Assembly (NCBI RefSeq): GCF_001529295.1 | Contig: NZ_LLWK01000029.1 | Span: 1-64,000 of the forward strand | Direction of reading: 5' to 3' | Source of the DNA: Flavobacterium sp. TAB 87 | Lineage (GTDB): Bacteria; Bacteroidota; Bacteroidia; Flavobacteriales; Flavobacteriaceae | DNA: 64,000 nt | Shown: piece by piece, positions 61,560 to 64,000 of the stretch | Layout of the letters: every line of letters begins with the position of its first letter | Position numbering within the stretch: position 1 is the stretch's first letter | Position numbers and translations under genes: made by a program | Notes under the pieces: generated by a model | Databases searched by the model: none | Told to the model about the DNA's origin: nothing | What the model saw: the letters and a program-made list of their open reading frames with translations, nothing else

Positions 61560-62039
61560 ATGAAAAAAATTATTTTTATATGCATGATAGCGCTTTCGTT
61601 ATTTGCATGCAAGTCTGCAGACCCAAATGCACTTTCTACAAAATTAGATAAGTCATCGCAAGTTGCAATTAAAGGAAACTGGATTTTAACTAGTGTAAGC
61701 TTTCCTGGTTCAGAATATATTAAAGTAACTTCTTTCGATATTGCTGACTCAAAATGTTTCGTTGGAAGTAACTGGAAATTTATTTCGAATAATAATAAAG
61801 GATCCGTTAGTTTAAATGTAGCTGATTGTACGGGATACGAATCTGCAATTGTTTGGAGTATTAACAAACAAGGTTTATTTGTATTGAAAGTTTTAGATGA
61901 AGGATTAAAATCTAAAAAAGTTAAAACAGGTTACCTATTAACTGTAGCCAATCAGACAGAAAATTCTTTTCAGTTGATCGACCAAATTACCGTTGGTGGG
62001 CAAGCAAAAAGCGTAACGTACCAATTTCAAAGAAATTAA
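61560..62039 (+). CDS. Lipocalin-like lipoprotein
   Basis: The 159-residue product has a lipoprotein signal with SLFAC (Cys17) and a beta-barrel body with GNWILTSVSFPG, the usual lipocalin-family opening, and CFVGSNWKFISNNNKGSVSL. It probably sits in the outer membrane facing the periplasm or outside. Ligand and role are unknown. The next gene follows after 17 bp. Confidence 0.83.
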   Translation: MKKIIFICMIALSLFACKSADPNALSTKLDKSSQVAIKGNWILTSVSFPGSEYIKVTSFDIADSKCFVGSNWKFISNNNKGSVSLNVADCTGYESAIVWSINKQGLFVLKVLDEGLKSKKVKTGYLLTVANQTENSFQLIDQITVGGQAKSVTYQFQRN

Positions 62040-62056
62040 TTTAAATAAAGACAAAG

Positions 62057-62752
62057 ATGAAAAATATTAAGATATTAGGTTTAAGCGCATTAATGATTTT
62101 TAGTGGTTTATTTGTAAGTTGCGATTCAGTAAAAAATGCAAATAACACTCAAAAAGGTGCTGGAATTGGAGTTGCTGCTGGTGCGGTAATTGGTGGAATT
62201 TTGGGTAACAATCTTGGTAAAGGTGGAAACACTGCTTTGGGAGCTGCAATTGGAGCTGCTGTTGGTGGTGGAACTGGAGCGTTGATTGGTAACAAAATGG
62301 ACAAACAAGCGCGTGAAATTGATCAAGCATTGCCTGGAGCTAATGTAGAAAGAGTTGGTGAAGGAATTCACTTAATTCTTAAAGAAGATGCTGTTCGTTT
62401 TGATACTAACAAATCATCTTTAACTACTCAAGCTAAAGCAAATTTAGATAAATTAATTCCTGTTTTTAAAGAATATGGTGATACTGATATTCAACTTTTT
62501 GGATACACAGATAACACTGGTAAAGCGGAATACAACTTAAACTTATCTAAACAAAGAGCTCAAGCAGTAAAAACATATTTAGTTTCTAAAGGATTATCTT
62601 CTAGTCGTTTTAAATCTGAAGGTTTAGGAATTGCTGATCCAATTGCTAGTAATGATACTGCAGATGGTAGAGGTCAAAACCGTAGAGTAGAGTTTGCTAT
62701 TACAGCAAATGATAAAATGGTACAAGATGCTAAAACAGAAGCAGCGAAATAA
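62057..62752 (+). CDS. OmpA family lipoprotein with glycine zipper
   Basis: The 231-residue product has a lipoprotein signal ending LFVSC (Cys22), a glycine-zipper membrane segment (about residues 34-78, GAGIGVAAGAVIGGILGN and repeats) and a C-terminal OmpA domain with LFGYTDNTGKAEYNLNLSKQ, then RAQAVKTYL and GQNRRVEF, which binds peptidoglycan. It would tie the outer membrane to the cell wall. It is cotranscribed with the lipocalin gene and ends at a strong terminator. Confidence 0.93.
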   Translation: MKNIKILGLSALMIFSGLFVSCDSVKNANNTQKGAGIGVAAGAVIGGILGNNLGKGGNTALGAAIGAAVGGGTGALIGNKMDKQAREIDQALPGANVERVGEGIHLILKEDAVRFDTNKSSLTTQAKANLDKLIPVFKEYGDTDIQLFGYTDNTGKAEYNLNLSKQRAQAVKTYLVSKGLSSSRFKSEGLGIADPIASNDTADGRGQNRRVEFAITANDKMVQDAKTEAAK

Positions 62753-62775
62753 TTTTCACTGTTCCTACATTACAC

Positions 62776-62811
62776 AAAAAGCTGTTTCTACTTATAGAAA
62801 CAGCTTTTTTT
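62776..62811 (+). terminator. Terminator of the lipocalin-OmpA operon
   Basis: A 15-bp perfect stem AAAAAGCTGTTTCTA / TAGAAACAGCTTTTT encloses CTTA and is followed by a T-run. Confidence 0.88.
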
Positions 62812-62838
62812 ATGGTCCAAAAATTAAATTAAAGATTG

Positions 62839-62846
62839 TAATTTTG
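62839..62846 (+). promoter_or_regulatory. TAnnTTTG promoter box of the ABC ATPase gene
   Basis: TAATTTTG is a full consensus match, 17 bp before the ATG at 62864. Confidence 0.6.
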
Positions 62847-62863
62847 CAATTCAAAATAGTAGC

Positions 62864-63814
62864 ATGTTAGCAGTTAAAAATATTTCGTTCACGTACACCG
62901 ATAGTCCAGTTTTAAAAAATATTTCTTTTACCATTGAAAAGGGACAAAATATTTCCATCATCGGAGAAAGTGGTTGCGGAAAAAGTACTTTATTAAAGCT
63001 TATTTATGGTTTGTATGATGTTGATGAAGGATCAATTTCTTATGATGAAAAAGCCATTTTAGGGCCTAAGTATAATTTAGTTCCAGGAATGTCGTACATG
63101 AAATATTTGGCTCAAGACTTTGACTTATCGTTGTATGAAACCGTAGCCGAAAATGTGGGTAAATTTCTTTCGAATGGTTTTGCAAATATGAAAAAATTGC
63201 GCATTCAAGAGTTATTGGAAATGGTAGAGATGGACCAGTTTGCCAATGTAAAAGCGAAGTATTTGAGTGGTGGTCAACAACAACGTGTCGCTTTGGTTAG
63301 AGTATTGGCTTTGGAGCCAGAAGTGATTTTGCTAGACGAGCCCTTCAGTCAGATTGATGCTTTCAGAAAAAACTCGTTGCGTCGTAACTTATTTCGCTAC
63401 TTGAAGCAAAAACAAATTACTTGTATTATTGCTACACACGACAGCACTGATGCCTTATCATTTTCTGATGAAGCAATTGTGATGCGTCATGGAGAAGTCT
63501 TGATCAAAGGCAATCCAATAGAAATTTATGAAAATCCAACTTCAAAATATGTAGCGTCATTGTTTGGCGAAGTAAATGAGATTGCAACACACTTATTGCT
63601 TCCTTACGAAGATGAGAGCCATAAAACGTTAGTATACCCGCATCAATTTGAGATGGTTTCGGAATCTAACTTGCAAGTAAAAATTAGAAAATCCTATTTT
63701 AGAGGTAGCCATTACTTGATTGAATCAGTGTATAAAAGACAACTTATTTTCTTTGAAAGTGAAATCGACTTACCAATAGACGAATCTTTTTTTATCGGAT
63801 TGAATTATCTGTAA
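62864..63814 (+). CDS. ABC transporter ATP-binding protein
   Basis: The 316-residue ATPase has Walker A GESGCGKST (residues 35-43), signature YLSGGQQQRVALVR, Walker B VILLDEPFSQID and the switch His in ATHDS. About 90 residues beyond the ATPase core resemble the C-terminal regulatory domain of importers such as the PotA/FbpC/CysA group. No permease gene is near, so the partner and substrate are unknown. Confidence 0.85.
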   Translation: MLAVKNISFTYTDSPVLKNISFTIEKGQNISIIGESGCGKSTLLKLIYGLYDVDEGSISYDEKAILGPKYNLVPGMSYMKYLAQDFDLSLYETVAENVGKFLSNGFANMKKLRIQELLEMVEMDQFANVKAKYLSGGQQQRVALVRVLALEPEVILLDEPFSQIDAFRKNSLRRNLFRYLKQKQITCIIATHDSTDALSFSDEAIVMRHGEVLIKGNPIEIYENPTSKYVASLFGEVNEIATHLLLPYEDESHKTLVYPHQFEMVSESNLQVKIRKSYFRGSHYLIESVYKRQLIFFESEIDLPIDESFFIGLNYL

Positions 63815-63821
63815 AAAAAAG

Positions 63822-63860
63822 AAAAGCCATAAACGCTGTAAAGTGTTTATGGCTTTTTTT
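63822..63860. terminator. Bidirectional terminator between the ABC and S9 genes
   Basis: A 13-bp stem AAAAGCCATAAAC / GTTTATGGCTTTT encloses a 10-nt loop. A- and T-runs at both ends suit convergent genes. Confidence 0.85.
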
Positions 63861-63876
63861 TAAGTGTAAGTGGAGG

Positions 63877-64000
63877 TTAGTTTTTTAGGTATTTTTCTAA
63901 AAATTGATCTTCTTCCCACAGTAAATGTAAAATATTGTCTTTGGCAGCGTAACCATGACTTTCTTTAGGTAAAATTACCATACGTGCTGGTGCTCCAAGT
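63877..64000 (-). CDS. S9 family prolyl oligopeptidase-like peptidase, C-terminal part only
   Basis: The minus-strand frame enters from the right edge and ends at TAA (63877-63879). Its 40 visible residues read LGAPARMVILPKESHGYAAK and end WEEDQFLEKYLKN. ESHGY with the catalytic His and the final WEEDQFLEKY are typical of S9 acylaminoacyl/prolyl oligopeptidases. The rest lies beyond the window, so domains and signal peptide cannot be judged. Confidence 0.8.
   Translation of the reverse strand, partial: LGAPARMVILPKESHGYAAKDNILHLLWEEDQFLEKYLKN

Noticed and set aside
61538..61867. Minus-strand frame opposite the lipocalin gene
   Set aside because: It is a shadow. The plus-strand gene has a promoter box, lipoprotein signal and family motif.
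62100..62371. Gln- and Ser-rich minus-strand frames opposite the OmpA gene
   Set aside because: They are the complement of the glycine-zipper codons and have no independent support.

Overview
The window looks like a chromosome segment of a Flavobacterium-like member of the Bacteroidetes (Flavobacteriaceae). The base composition is AT-rich. Many start regions carry the Bacteroidetes promoter box TAnnTTTG instead of a sigma70 -10 box. The gene content also fits this group: a PorV/PorQ-family protein, DUF4369, TIGR03643, DUF4105 and M61 families, lipoprotein-anchored MsrA and MsrB, and a RecQ with a long C-terminus. No CRISPR array, rRNA, replication origin or complete insertion sequence was seen.

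Layout. (1) 1-4600 is an accessory, repeat-rich edge. It holds a REP-like 21-bp repeat array and a minus-strand cassette of four genes: a conserved protein of unknown function with an N-terminal TFYKTKDG motif, a DUF5675 protein, a holin-like protein, and a 58-residue membrane peptide that overlaps it. A small helix-turn-helix-like protein, an AT-rich degenerate repeat tract and a diverged paralogue of the TFYKTKDG protein (3686-4453) follow. (2) 4609-35073 is a roughly 30-kb surface-polysaccharide (O-antigen type) locus, entirely on the plus strand. It contains the Wzm/Wzt ABC exporter, about sixteen glycosyltransferases (GT2, GT4, GT32-like, exostosin/GT47-like), three FkbM methyltransferases, an MBOAT/SGNH acylation pair, a CMP-nonulosonate module (NeuA-HAD fusion plus NeuB), a frameshifted pyruvyltransferase, an O-antigen ligase-type membrane protein and the polyprenyl-phosphate sugar transferase that would start each chain. 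(3) 35174-64000 is mostly core genome: DUF4105 and PorV-like genes, phosphatidylserine synthase, GH25 lysozyme, lptB, tatC, kdsD, recQ, hydrolases, an FAD oxidoreductase, msrA/msrB, idi, queD, bcp, manA, tRNA-Thr, an M61 peptidase, a sterol desaturase-like gene, an EamA transporter, htpG, lipocalin and OmpA lipoproteins, an ABC ATPase and the 3' end of an S9 peptidase.

How the genes may work together. The sugar transferase would load the first sugar onto undecaprenyl phosphate. The glycosyltransferases would extend the chain in the cytoplasm, and FkbM, MBOAT and pyruvyl enzymes could decorate it. Wzt, through its C-terminal domain, would recognise the finished chain, Wzm/Wzt would export it, and the ligase would attach it to lipid A-core. 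No Wzx flippase was seen, which agrees with an ABC-dependent route. Core genes nearby (kdsD for the Kdo precursor, lptB for LPS transport, manA for mannose-6-phosphate) serve the same envelope pathway.

Most interesting points: the unexplained TFYKTKDG/DUF5675/holin-like cassette and its inverted paralogue; a two-gene nonulosonate module that could make CMP-KDN from mannose-6-phosphate; an A AAA AAG slippery heptamer exactly at the break in the pyruvyltransferase gene; and three unrelated families of hairpin-forming repeats placed at gene borders. Several start codons were moved because a TAnnTTTG box overlaps the longer candidate start.
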